NCBI GenBank assembly: GCA_049680365.1
Contig: JBAUHQ010000431.1
Span: 1 to 27,620 of the forward strand
Reading direction: 5' to 3'
From: K23-9 sp049680365
GTDB lineage: Bacteria; Planctomycetota; Planctomycetia; Pirellulales; Pirellulaceae
DNA length: 27,620 bases
The notes under the pieces: model-generated
The model's input: the letters and a program-made list of their open reading frames with translations, nothing else
What the model was told of the DNA's origin: nothing
Databases searched by the model: none
Position numbers and translations under genes: made by a program
Part shown: positions 8,892-15,871 of the stretch, piece after piece
Layout of the letters: every line of letters starts with the position of its first letter
How positions within the stretch are numbered: the first letter of the stretch is position 1

Positions 8892-10355
8892 TCACTTGTG
8901 GCTCAACGTACTTAGTTTCAACGGAAACTCTTTCACCACTTTGCCGCTGATGTCGACGCACTTGAATGTCATCACGGGATCATCAGGCTGCAAGTCAAAA
9001 CTGAGCTGACCCCAGAAATTACCTTTGTTGTAAGACCAAACTGCATTGGCAAACGTGTTGTGCGTGTGCTGATTGGTCACCTTGGCCGAAACAAATTCGT
9101 ACAACGGATAACCTTGCGGTCGATCGGTTTTCCAAATATCCGATCGATGGCGATCTCCGGAGATCAGGATCACGCCGTCGATTTTTTTGTCGTTGATCAA
9201 ATCAAAAATCTCGTCGCGTTCCGCTCGTGACCAACTGCCCGCCCAAGAATCCTTGCCGTCTTTGTCCGCGCCGTCGGAGAACATCGTGCCCGATGCGATG
9301 ACTTTGAATTTTCCTTTGGCTGTCGCCAGCGATTCCAGTAGCCATTTCTTCTGGTCCGGACCCAGCATCGTTTTGTCTTTCTTGTCGCGATAAAAGCGCC
9401 CATCGGTCATGAAGAAGTCGACGTCGCCCAGTGAGAACGAATGCCAGGTGCCCGGCATCGCTTCGCCGCCACCGTAGTGAGGGTTGTTCCAATTCTGTCT
9501 GAACACATTCCAGTTGGGCATTTTCCAGTCCGCCTTCAAACCTGCGCCTCCAGCCGAATCGTTCATCGCCATATCGTGATCATCCCACACGGCGTACATG
9601 CCAACGCTGCTGATCAATTCGCGGTAAGCCGGACTAAGACAACGTCGGTAGTAAAACAAACGCTGTGCGCCACGACGGTCGACGACGTCGATGTAGACGT
9701 TGTCACCAAGACCCAGATAAGCGAGTGGCCGGGACTTGGCCATATTGCTCCAGGCATATTCGTTCGTAGGAACGTAGCGAGCACCCGATCCAAACGTCAC
9801 GTCAAACTGTACTCGCTGGCCTTTCTGGGGTGCCGTTCGCAGGCGAAACGCATCACGCTGAATCGTCTTGCCGTCCAATTCAATTGAATAGGTGTAGTCG
9901 GTGAACGGTTCTAAGTTGCCGACCGTCATGACCGCCGTAAAATCACTCGCCGCAGTCGTTTGAGCGACTTCTGATTTCCGACTGCCAACACTGACTTGTA
10001 CTGTGGCGGGGCCAGCGGTACGCAGCCAGAATTTCGCGGACGTGGGTTGGATGTCGCCCAGCATCGGCCCGCTAAAAAGTTTCAAGTCATGTTTGCCAAC
10101 CAAGTCGACAAAGGCTTGTTCGCCAAGCAGATCGGCCAATCCACCTTCGGCACCCAATCGGCCAGTTTGCCCTTTTGCATCGGTGCCGTACAACGCGTTG
10201 ATGAGATAGGGATCCAAGTCCAGCATCACTGCAGACTGCTCGCCTTCGGTAATCGGCTCTTTAGCAACCGTCGTGCCTGTCGACAAAACAACGATGCTCG
10301 CAGCGATGGTTGCGGCAAGCAATTTCGTGATCAGTGGTATCTGAGTAAGAGTCAT
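8892..10355 (-). CDS. PhoD-like phosphatase/phosphodiesterase, secreted
   Basis: The ATG at 10355 gives 487 residues beginning MTLTQIPLITKLLAATIAAS, a clean signal peptide. The longer reading frame up to 10490 adds 45 basic residues that would bury it. A PhoD-type N-terminal beta domain (GPMLGDIQPTSAKFWLRTAG) precedes the metallophosphatase core. Metal-binding motifs visible in order are GLGDNVYIDV, VWDDHDMAMND, FFMTDGRFYR and ISGDRHRS. Characterised family members release phosphate from phosphodiesters and monoesters outside the cytoplasm, using metal ions. It is the first gene of the leftward set with the sulfatase and DUF1080. It could scavenge phosphate, or remove phosphate groups from the same glycan, and the sequence does not decide which. 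Confidence 0.9.
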   Translation of the reverse strand: MTLTQIPLITKLLAATIAASIVVLSTGTTVAKEPITEGEQSAVMLDLDPYLINALYGTDAKGQTGRLGAEGGLADLLGEQAFVDLVGKHDLKLFSGPMLGDIQPTSAKFWLRTAGPATVQVSVGSRKSEVAQTTAASDFTAVMTVGNLEPFTDYTYSIELDGKTIQRDAFRLRTAPQKGQRVQFDVTFGSGARYVPTNEYAWSNMAKSRPLAYLGLGDNVYIDVVDRRGAQRLFYYRRCLSPAYRELISSVGMYAVWDDHDMAMNDSAGGAGLKADWKMPNWNVFRQNWNNPHYGGGEAMPGTWHSFSLGDVDFFMTDGRFYRDKKDKTMLGPDQKKWLLESLATAKGKFKVIASGTMFSDGADKDGKDSWAGSWSRAERDEIFDLINDKKIDGVILISGDRHRSDIWKTDRPQGYPLYEFVSAKVTNQHTHNTFANAVWSYNKGNFWGQLSFDLQPDDPVMTFKCVDISGKVVKEFPLKLSTLSHK

Positions 10356-10422
10356 ATTTCGTTCAATCTCATGTCGTCGTGTTACGGGCCGAGTCAACAT
10401 GATAAGCGAACGAATCCGACGC

Positions 10423-10441
10423 AGGGTAGGCTTCCAGCCTG
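10423..10441. repeat. Short palindromic repeat (TAGGCTTCCAGCCT type)
   Basis: AGGGTAGGCTTCCAGCCTG lies in the 239-bp divergent gap between the PhoD-like gene (minus) and the parvulin gene (plus). AGGCTTCCAGCCT is a near-palindrome. It is embedded in a wider imperfect hairpin whose outer arms are GAATCCGAC and GTCTGATTC. The same core occurs in both arms of the element at 11574-11633, so this is a dispersed family within the window. Confidence 0.6.
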
Positions 10442-10594
10442 TCTGATTCGCTTTTGAGTTTTCATCAACACCACGTTTGCGGAAGTTCACGAGGGGTTGC
10501 AGAAATTTCGTGACACGCGAAAATATTGGCCCACAAACGCGGTCGCTTACCGGCCGTGATCAACGAAACTTTGAACAAGTAAACGAGAAAACGC

Positions 10595-10876
10595 ATGGCC
10601 ACTGCAAGCGCCCGTCACATCCTGGTTGATACGGAAGAAGCCTGTCAGGACTTGAAAACTCAGATCGAAGGTGGCCAGGATTTTGGTGCCATCGCTGCCG
10701 AATTTTCGTCCTGCCCGTCGGGCAAGTCTGGCGGAGCACTGGGATCGTTCCGACCTGGTCAGATGGTCAAAGAGTTTGACGAAGTCGTCTTCAGCGGTGA
10801 GCTGAACAAGGTTCACGGTCCTGTGAAAACACAATTCGGCTATCACTTGATCGAAATCACCAAACGTGAAGACTGA
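10595..10876 (+). CDS. Parvulin-type peptidyl-prolyl cis-trans isomerase (PpiC-like)
   Basis: 93 residues, the size of a single stand-alone parvulin domain. It begins MATASARHILVDTEEACQDL, where ARHIL is the first parvulin strand. It continues with DFGAIAAEFSSCPSGKSGGALGSF, the conserved loop and GG.LG turn, then MVKEFDEVVFSGELNKVHGPVKTQFGYHLIEI, the closing helix and strand with the family's FGYHLI. It has no signal peptide and is therefore probably cytoplasmic. It would catalyse proline isomerisation during protein folding. It faces away from the PhoD-like gene and is followed by a weak hairpin (ATCTGAT 10884-10890 with ATCAGAT 10901-10907) before the cold-shock gene. Confidence 0.95.
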   Translation: MATASARHILVDTEEACQDLKTQIEGGQDFGAIAAEFSSCPSGKSGGALGSFRPGQMVKEFDEVVFSGELNKVHGPVKTQFGYHLIEITKRED

Positions 10877-10952
10877 TGCACAAATCTGATGCATTGGCGA
10901 ATCAGATGCTCCTTGGCCATTGCCGTCGCGGTTTTAGTTTTCGCCGCCCTTT

Positions 10953-10977
10953 TGACGATAAAAGTGGTTTTTCGTCA
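10953..10977. promoter_or_regulatory. Hairpin upstream of the cold-shock gene
   Basis: TGACGATAAAA and TTTTTCGTCA (10953-10977) form a stem with one bulged T around a 4-nt GTGG loop. It lies 77 bp after the parvulin stop and about 147 bp before the cold-shock ATG. It could be a terminator for the parvulin transcript, since the right arm carries a five-T run, or a structured element in the cold-shock leader. The sequence alone does not decide. Confidence 0.4.
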
Positions 10978-11123
10978 CTAAATACAAGATTGCCAGCGAA
11001 CCGAACCGACTTTTGCCTCCGCAGAGCGTCAACTTCTGGTAGTCTTTCGACCGCAGCGAACTGGCGTGGACAATTCCGTCTCATGCAAACGTTGCAAAGA
11101 AACAATTTTGGATTGAACAAAAG

Positions 11124-11324
11124 ATGGCTGAAGGCACGATTAAGCGGCTCACTGACAAAGGTTTTGGATTTATTGACGTAGGAGCTGAAAAGGACTTGTT
11201 CTTTCACTCGTCAAGCGTAGAAGGCGCGACCTTCGACGATCTTCGCGAAGGACAACAAGTCACCTTCAACCAAGTTCGCGGCGAAAAAGGCCCTTGTGCT
11301 GAAAACGTTCAACTAGCTCGCTAG
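11124..11324 (+). CDS. csp: Cold-shock protein, CspA family
   Basis: 66 residues, a single cold-shock domain. The start MAEGTIKRLTDKGFGFIDVG contains the RNP1 motif KGFGFI (residues 12-17). The RNP2 motif follows as DLFFHSSSV. The closing GQQVTFNQVRGEKGPCAENVQLA matches the family. Such proteins bind single-stranded RNA and DNA and melt RNA structure, often on temperature downshift. It is cytoplasmic. A leader of over 100 nt with a hairpin is available upstream, as is common for cold-shock genes, although I could not show regulation. An overlapping frame from 10876 is rejected in favour of this one. Confidence 0.96.
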   Translation: MAEGTIKRLTDKGFGFIDVGAEKDLFFHSSSVEGATFDDLREGQQVTFNQVRGEKGPCAENVQLAR

Positions 11325-11330
11325 TTTTTT
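11311..11330 (+). terminator. Intrinsic terminator overlapping the csp stop codon
   Basis: AACTAG (11311-11316), loop CTCG, CTAGTT (11321-11326), then TTTT. The 6-bp stem with a T-run covers the last codons and the stop of the cold-shock gene. The stem is short and AT-rich, so termination may be partial, which would leave read-through into the microprotein gene that follows. Confidence 0.5.
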
Positions 11331-11366
11331 GTTTCAATTTTACTTCTAGCAATGTGAGAACCGATC

Positions 11367-11480
11367 ATGGGTGATAAAGGTGGAAGTAAAGACAAAGGGA
11401 AAAAGGAGCAGCAAAAGAAAGCTAAGCTCACTCCCAAAGAGAAACGAAAAGCTCAAATTGAAAAGAAGAACAAGCAGTAA
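11367..11480 (+). CDS. Lysine-rich 37-aa microprotein
   Basis: ATG at 11367 to TAA at 11480 encodes 37 residues beginning MGDKGGSKDKGKKEQQKKAK, followed by LTPKEKRKAQIEKKNKQ. About 15 residues are Lys or Arg and there are no hydrophobic stretches, so the product is very basic, probably helical in its second half, and a candidate for RNA or ribosome binding. I recall similarly built short proteins starting MGDKG in other bacteria, but this is memory rather than a search. It lies 42 bp after the cold-shock gene and ends just before a strong terminator, a layout typical of a real small gene. Function is unknown. Confidence 0.7.
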   Translation: MGDKGGSKDKGKKEQQKKAKLTPKEKRKAQIEKKNKQ

Positions 11481-11492
11481 CGCTTGATCATC

Positions 11493-11510
11493 AAACCCCT
11501 TGGGGTTTTT
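11493..11510 (+). terminator. Intrinsic terminator after the microprotein
   Basis: AAACCC (11493-11498), loop CTTG, GGGTTT, then TT. The stem is followed by AA, so the T-run is short (five T including the stem). It begins 12 bp after the microprotein stop and is the best candidate for the end of the csp transcript. Confidence 0.7.
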
Positions 11511-11519
11511 AACAGAATC

Positions 11520-11557
11520 GAAAAGGTGTCTGGCGCTCGTGTGCTTGGCACCTTTTC
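11520..11557 (+). terminator. Second hairpin terminator in tandem
   Basis: GAAAAGGTG (11520-11528) pairs perfectly with CACCTTTTC (11549-11557) around a 20-nt loop and is followed by TTTTG. It stands directly behind the first terminator. The flanking A-run and T-run would let it work in both directions. Confidence 0.55.
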
Positions 11558-11573
11558 TTTTGCGCGTCGAGTT

Positions 11574-11633
11574 GTAGCTTAGACTTCCAGCCTGAGTCGT
11601 CGATTCATTCACGCAGCTGGAAGCCTAAGCTAC
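11574..11633. repeat. Long inverted repeat of the GTAGCTTAGGCTTCCAGC family
   Basis: GTAGCTTAGACTTCCAGC (11574-11591) and GCTGGAAGCCTAAGCTAC (11616-11633) are reverse complements at 17 of 18 positions, separated by 24 bp. Each arm contains the core also found at 10423-10441. The element ends 26 bp before the beta-propeller gene. It looks like a REP-type dispersed palindrome of the genome rather than a gene-specific operator. Confidence 0.8.
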
Positions 11634-11659
11634 GTCCTTCCCCATTTCCCACCTCCAGG

Positions 11660-12922
11660 ATGACTGCGATGTTTCGCTCTGGTTTAATTGGACTTGTGTT
11701 TGTTTGTTTTGCAACTGCCAGCGTTTCGGCGATAGAACCGACCGCCAATTGGCCTCGTTTTCGCGGCCCCGATGGGACCGGACACAGCTTGGTTGCGTTA
11801 CCGTCGGAGTGGACTACCGATGACGTCGCTTGGCAAGTGGATCTGCCGGTCGTGGGACATTCGTCGCCAATCATTTGGGACGATCGGATTTTTCTGACAG
11901 GCACCACATCCAAAGGCGATGCCGTGCAGCGCCACGTCATTTGTGTTAGCCGCGCCGATGGCAGCGTGTTGTGGAACCAAGTTGCGGTGACTGGACCAGG
12001 CGAACAGCTTCACAAGATGAACAGCTGGGCGACACCAAGTTGCGCCACCGATGGACAGCAAGTCGTCGCGTTCTTTGGCGACGGCGGATTGCACTGTTAC
12101 AGCATCGACGGAAAACCAATGTGGTCACGCGACTTGGGATCGTTCCCCGGTGATTGGGGTGTGGGTGCTTCGCCCGTGATCGTCAATTCGATGGTGATTC
12201 AAAACTGTGATGCGACTGGCGATTCGTACTTGTTGGCCGTCGACAAAACGACCGGAAAAGACATTTGGCGCACGCCACGCCGCGAGAAACCCAAGGGCGG
12301 TTGGAGCACGCCAATCTTGATCGAATCGGGCGGCTCGCGACAGTTGGTGCTCAATGGCGAATTTGGTGTCGAAGCATACGATCTTGAAACGGGCAAGCCG
12401 ATTTGGTTTTGCAAAAGCTTCAACGGGCGTGGCACCCCTACGCCGGTCGTTGGCAACGGTTTGGTCTACGTCGTCAACGGAAAGTCGGGCGACGTGTACG
12501 CGGTCAAACAGGACGGGAAAGGCGACGTGACCGATTCGCACATGGCGTGGCACACGCCGCGGAAAGGCGGACGCGATTTGCCGTCTCCTATTTTGGCCGG
12601 TGATGCTCTGGTGGTGTTCGGCATGGCTGGCATCGCGACCGGCTACGATCCGATCAACGGCAAAGAACTTTGGAAACAACGTCTCGGCGGCAATTTCTCG
12701 GGGTCACCCATTGTTGCAGGCGGATTGATCTACGCTGCGGCCGAAGACGGAACCGTCACGGTCTTGAAACCAGGCGAGACCGCAGAAATCGTTTCCCAAA
12801 ACAAATGTGGTGTCAGCAGCAACGAAATCGTCCGCACATCCTTGGCCGCCCACAACGGTCAGATTTTGCTGCGAAGCGACAAGCGGCTGTACTGCATTGG
12901 GAAGTCCAGCACGACAAAGTAG
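11660..12922 (+). CDS. Secreted PQQ-type beta-propeller protein
   Basis: 420 residues. The signal peptide (SGLIGLVFVCFATASVSA) is followed by NWPRFRGPDGTGHSL, the standard opening of planctomycete PQQ-like propellers. Blade repeats of the form I.A.DG.V.W and Y..D..TGK..W are visible: CVSRADGSVLWNQV, YSIDGKPMWSRD, AVDKTTGKDIWRTP, AYDLETGKPIWFCK and YDPINGKELWKQ. This is the BamB/PQQ-repeat fold. It lacks evident residues of a full quinoprotein dehydrogenase, so it may be a scaffold or binding protein rather than an enzyme. It acts in the periplasm or at the envelope. The ATG at 11669 has better spacing to an AGGA site (11657-11660) than the ATG at 11660, so the start may be three codons later. 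Confidence 0.9.
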   Translation: MTAMFRSGLIGLVFVCFATASVSAIEPTANWPRFRGPDGTGHSLVALPSEWTTDDVAWQVDLPVVGHSSPIIWDDRIFLTGTTSKGDAVQRHVICVSRADGSVLWNQVAVTGPGEQLHKMNSWATPSCATDGQQVVAFFGDGGLHCYSIDGKPMWSRDLGSFPGDWGVGASPVIVNSMVIQNCDATGDSYLLAVDKTTGKDIWRTPRREKPKGGWSTPILIESGGSRQLVLNGEFGVEAYDLETGKPIWFCKSFNGRGTPTPVVGNGLVYVVNGKSGDVYAVKQDGKGDVTDSHMAWHTPRKGGRDLPSPILAGDALVVFGMAGIATGYDPINGKELWKQRLGGNFSGSPIVAGGLIYAAAEDGTVTVLKPGETAEIVSQNKCGVSSNEIVRTSLAAHNGQILLRSDKRLYCIGKSSTTK

Positions 12923-13090
12923 CAGCCGCTCGTGCTACAACTTGAAACGATACGATGGCGGTGACCGAACTCGCTGCTGTTTGGAATCACGACGCCCGGA
13001 ATCGTTTGTCGGACTTTTGCGAGACCACCGGCTTGCGTTATGCTGCCGCTGCAGAATTCTCGCGTTTTATTTGCTCGATTCATTTCATCC

Positions 13091-13891
13091 ATGACGAACC
13101 CAGCCTCCGAAACCAACGCGACTGCCGTTGATCCCGATGCGGCCCACTTCGCTCAAGTGGCATCGGGGTTTTACCGCCGCGTTGTCCCCGAATCGGTTTG
13201 GCTGGCGATTCGATACGCGATCCGACATCAACTGCCGGCCGAAAATCCGACCATCATGATGATGTTTGTGCGTATCGCCGAAGTTTACCCGGAAGTCCGC
13301 GAATACCTGACTGAGCAACTGTCCGAAGCAAACGATGCCGAGCAGTCGGCGCTGGCGTTGATCTTGAACCCGCCCGAAGGCATTCGTAGCGCCGAGTATT
13401 TGCCGGACGAGATCACATCGCCCGGCGAGATGGATTTGTGTTGGAGCGAGTTTTTGGTCACGGGATCGATCCAGCCGATTGAAAAAGTTGTGGCCGTCTT
13501 GGATCGCGAAGATCTAACCCGACCATTGATTGATTCTCTGTTGTTGGGTGAGGATTCGCCGCCGATAGAACTTTCCGACGATGAACGCGCGGAACTTGCC
13601 AGCATCGGTATCGCACTGGGACATACCGACGGCCCTTGGAAAGTCATGTCGCCCGGCGACGTGGACGTTCTATTGTGGTTCGGCGTGAAAAATCAAAATG
13701 CAACTTGCTTGCGGATAGTCAACGAAATGAATGATCAGCAACGCATCCATTTGGCAAACAAAGGAGCAGCGATGTGGTCGCTGCGGGCCAACGCCAGCCA
13801 GCACGGCAAGATACGTTTGTTCTGCGAAGAACAGTCGAAGGTCAACGGCGGCGTGGCGCGGCTCCTGATCGATCCAGCAAGTTCTCAATGA
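13091..13891 (+). CDS. Conserved-looking protein of unknown function, 266 aa
   Basis: The ATG at 13091 gives 266 residues beginning MTNPASETNATAVDPDAAHF. The frame is open from 13040, but the extra 17 residues look untranslated. The product is acidic and largely helical, with amphipathic stretches (PESVWLAIRYAIRHQLPAEN, VREYLTEQLSEANDAEQSAL) and no signal peptide or membrane span. It is probably cytoplasmic. I recognise no catalytic motif. Its last codons overlap the start of the membrane-protein gene by four bases (ATGA), so the two are translationally coupled and probably work together. The gap to the upstream propeller gene is 168 bp and contains nothing recognisable. Confidence 0.8.
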   Translation: MTNPASETNATAVDPDAAHFAQVASGFYRRVVPESVWLAIRYAIRHQLPAENPTIMMMFVRIAEVYPEVREYLTEQLSEANDAEQSALALILNPPEGIRSAEYLPDEITSPGEMDLCWSEFLVTGSIQPIEKVVAVLDREDLTRPLIDSLLLGEDSPPIELSDDERAELASIGIALGHTDGPWKVMSPGDVDVLLWFGVKNQNATCLRIVNEMNDQQRIHLANKGAAMWSLRANASQHGKIRLFCEEQSKVNGGVARLLIDPASSQ

Positions 13892-14313
13892 CGAATCCCT
13901 ACCAGCCACCTCCCGAGACGCTAGCCACCGAGACGCTGCCAGGCCCGCAAGACGAAACGTCTTTGGTTCGGCAAGTGGCGTTTGCTGGATTCGTGATTCT
14001 GACCTCCATTGCGGCTTGGCTAACACAAGGAACTCCTTTCCTTACGGTGCTTGCGATCGTCGGTTGCGGAATTATCACGATACCGTTTGCGCGCGCAGTC
14101 GATCGCCGGCGTCTGATTTGGGGCTTTGTGCTGGGGATGATTTTTTTGACCTTGGGCAGCGCTATTATTGCCCGGCTGACGCACGAGCCTCCGCGAACGT
14201 ATCAAACCATAACGGCCTACGGCGATGCGACGCTAGCGATCTTAGCGGCGGCTATTCCGCTAGGTGCAATCGCAGGCGTTGTGGTGGCGCTCATGATGCC
14301 CGCGAAGAACTAG
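13888..14313 (+). CDS. Small integral membrane protein, 141 aa
   Basis: The start is the ATG at 13888 inside the ATGA overlap with the preceding stop. A longer frame from 13774 reads through the neighbour and is not credible. The 141 residues begin MTNPYQPPPETLA, a Pro-rich cytoplasmic tail common in planctomycete membrane proteins. Four hydrophobic segments follow: QVAFAGFVILTSIAAWL, FLTVLAIVGCGIITIPFA, LIWGFVLGMIFLTLGSAII and LAILAAAIPLGAIAGVVVAL. Function is unknown; coupling to the soluble partner suggests a two-protein unit. Its stop codon overlaps the stop of the convergent gene at 14310. Confidence 0.8.
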   Translation: MTNPYQPPPETLATETLPGPQDETSLVRQVAFAGFVILTSIAAWLTQGTPFLTVLAIVGCGIITIPFARAVDRRRLIWGFVLGMIFLTLGSAIIARLTHEPPRTYQTITAYGDATLAILAAAIPLGAIAGVVVALMMPAKN

Positions 14314-15803
14314 CCACTCCCTGGCTGCGGAATCTCATTGAGCGTGTAGTACGCGTCGGCGTGCACGAGCGTTTCGTTTTCGCGTGAACGCATCGTTGGC
14401 AGATGAAATTCGTGAACATGACCTTGCACCAAGCCATCGACACTTAGATCCACCACCATGCCGTCGGCCGAAACCGTTGCCTGCGTTGACACGGGCGTTG
14501 TCTGGTCGACTTCGGGACTGCCGTATGCCTGCTGATACCGGTGCGTGAATGTCTTCAGCTGATAGACTGCCGGATCCGTCGCAAGTTTGCGGTCGACGGG
14601 TTTTGTGAAGCGAATCGCGAATCCGTTGGGTCGCGCCGTGATCTCTTTGACTTCGAACGGCACGACGCCGGTCCAGTCCAGTCGTGCAATCGCGTAAGCC
14701 TTCGGTCCGCGAACCGGCCAACCTCGATTGGTGCCTCCCGCGATCAGGCTGCCGCCGGGAGTAAATTGCACAGCAAGCAAACCGGTATCGAACCCTTCGC
14801 GAAATGGATAACAAGCTCCTTGCCATACTCCGTTGACCTGTTCCGTCGTCGCACGCATCACGACACCCAGACTGAAGTCACCGATGAAAATCTGATTCTC
14901 AAAGGGTCCAAATTTTCCGCCCGTTCGATCGACCATGAAACCTGATATTGATCGCCCCATTCGCTTGTACGGAAAGACAACCGCGTAAGGCACCAATTCC
15001 TTGACGCGTTTTCGTTCGATCTCCAAACGCGAGGGTGTATTCGGTTCGACCGGTGAGGGCCCCATTTCCGGGGCGAGGTCATACCAATTGAAACTGATCG
15101 GGTGCCCCATGAAGCCACCCTGCTGCAGCACTTTCAAGGAACAAGATCCATTCCAAGGCCCTTGGCTCTCTGCATAAAACATCACGCCATGTTCGTTGGG
15201 GCCGATTCCACAAGGGCTGCGAATCCCGCTGCAAACTGGCAGCGTCTTGCCGTCGGGAGTGATCTTCAAGCACCAGCCACGAAACGGTACGGTTGAGTGA
15301 TAGGATTTTGACAGACACAGCGCGACCCAGATATTGCCATCGGCATCGGGCTTACTGCCAAACGCGAATTCGTGATAGTCGTCGAAACCCCAAGCGTCAC
15401 TAAGTGTATCGAAGCGATCGGCACGTCCATCGCCATCGACATCGGTAATACGAGTGACTTCAGCCTGCTGAGTGACGTGAAAGGAACCGTCCCGATACGC
15501 CATTCCAAAGACTTCGTCCAAACCGCTGGCATACTTTTGGAAGGTCGGTTTGGGATGTTCGTCAAACATGCCGTCGGCCAAGAAGATATCACCGCGGCGC
15601 GTCGCGATCGCCAGTTGGTTTTCGTCCGGCATGACTTCAAAGCTACCCGCTTCGATCGCCAACTCCTCTGGCAGCGGAACATCCACCAGTTCGTAGTACT
15701 TCGATTCCTCTTCGTCCGTCCCCCAGTATTCACCCAGCGGCTCCTGCTGTGGTGCGCAGGCAAAGGCGATCGCAGCAACGGTCTTCAGCAATGTCGTTAT
15801 CAT
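14310..15803 (-). CDS. Sorbosone-dehydrogenase-like beta-propeller (PVC type), secreted
   Basis: 497 residues. It has a signal-like N-terminus (MITTLLKTVAAIAFACAPQQ) and a six-bladed propeller of the glucose/sorbosone dehydrogenase superfamily: YASGLDEVFGMAYRDGSFHV, TRITDVDGDGRADRFDTLSD (a calcium-loop-like DVDGDGRAD), DADGNIWVALC, CSGIRSPCGIGPNEHGVMFY and GSLIAGGTNRGWPVRG. Planctomycete and Verrucomicrobia members are often fused to, or adjacent to, haem-binding domains and are thought to oxidise sugars or alcohols in the periplasm. Here the haem partner is the separate gene 68 bp upstream, which strongly suggests electron transfer between them. The cofactor (PQQ or none) cannot be told from the sequence. 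Confidence 0.85.
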   Translation of the reverse strand: MITTLLKTVAAIAFACAPQQEPLGEYWGTDEEESKYYELVDVPLPEELAIEAGSFEVMPDENQLAIATRRGDIFLADGMFDEHPKPTFQKYASGLDEVFGMAYRDGSFHVTQQAEVTRITDVDGDGRADRFDTLSDAWGFDDYHEFAFGSKPDADGNIWVALCLSKSYHSTVPFRGWCLKITPDGKTLPVCSGIRSPCGIGPNEHGVMFYAESQGPWNGSCSLKVLQQGGFMGHPISFNWYDLAPEMGPSPVEPNTPSRLEIERKRVKELVPYAVVFPYKRMGRSISGFMVDRTGGKFGPFENQIFIGDFSLGVVMRATTEQVNGVWQGACYPFREGFDTGLLAVQFTPGGSLIAGGTNRGWPVRGPKAYAIARLDWTGVVPFEVKEITARPNGFAIRFTKPVDRKLATDPAVYQLKTFTHRYQQAYGSPEVDQTTPVSTQATVSADGMVVDLSVDGLVQGHVHEFHLPTMRSRENETLVHADAYYTLNEIPQPGSG

Positions 15804-15871
15804 TCGGTTTCAATCAATTTTTGGTTCCTGGGATACGCCAGTAAGTAATTGTGCTGCGATACAATCATTCG

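Noticed and set aside
10356..10490. N-terminal extension of the PhoD-like gene
   Set aside because: It would bury the signal peptide and includes the dispersed palindrome at 10423-10441, which is non-coding elsewhere.
10876..11181. Plus-strand open frame overlapping the parvulin stop and the cold-shock start
   Set aside because: It reads across a hairpin and the well-supported cold-shock gene in another frame; its product is low-complexity Arg/Ser/Leu without motifs.
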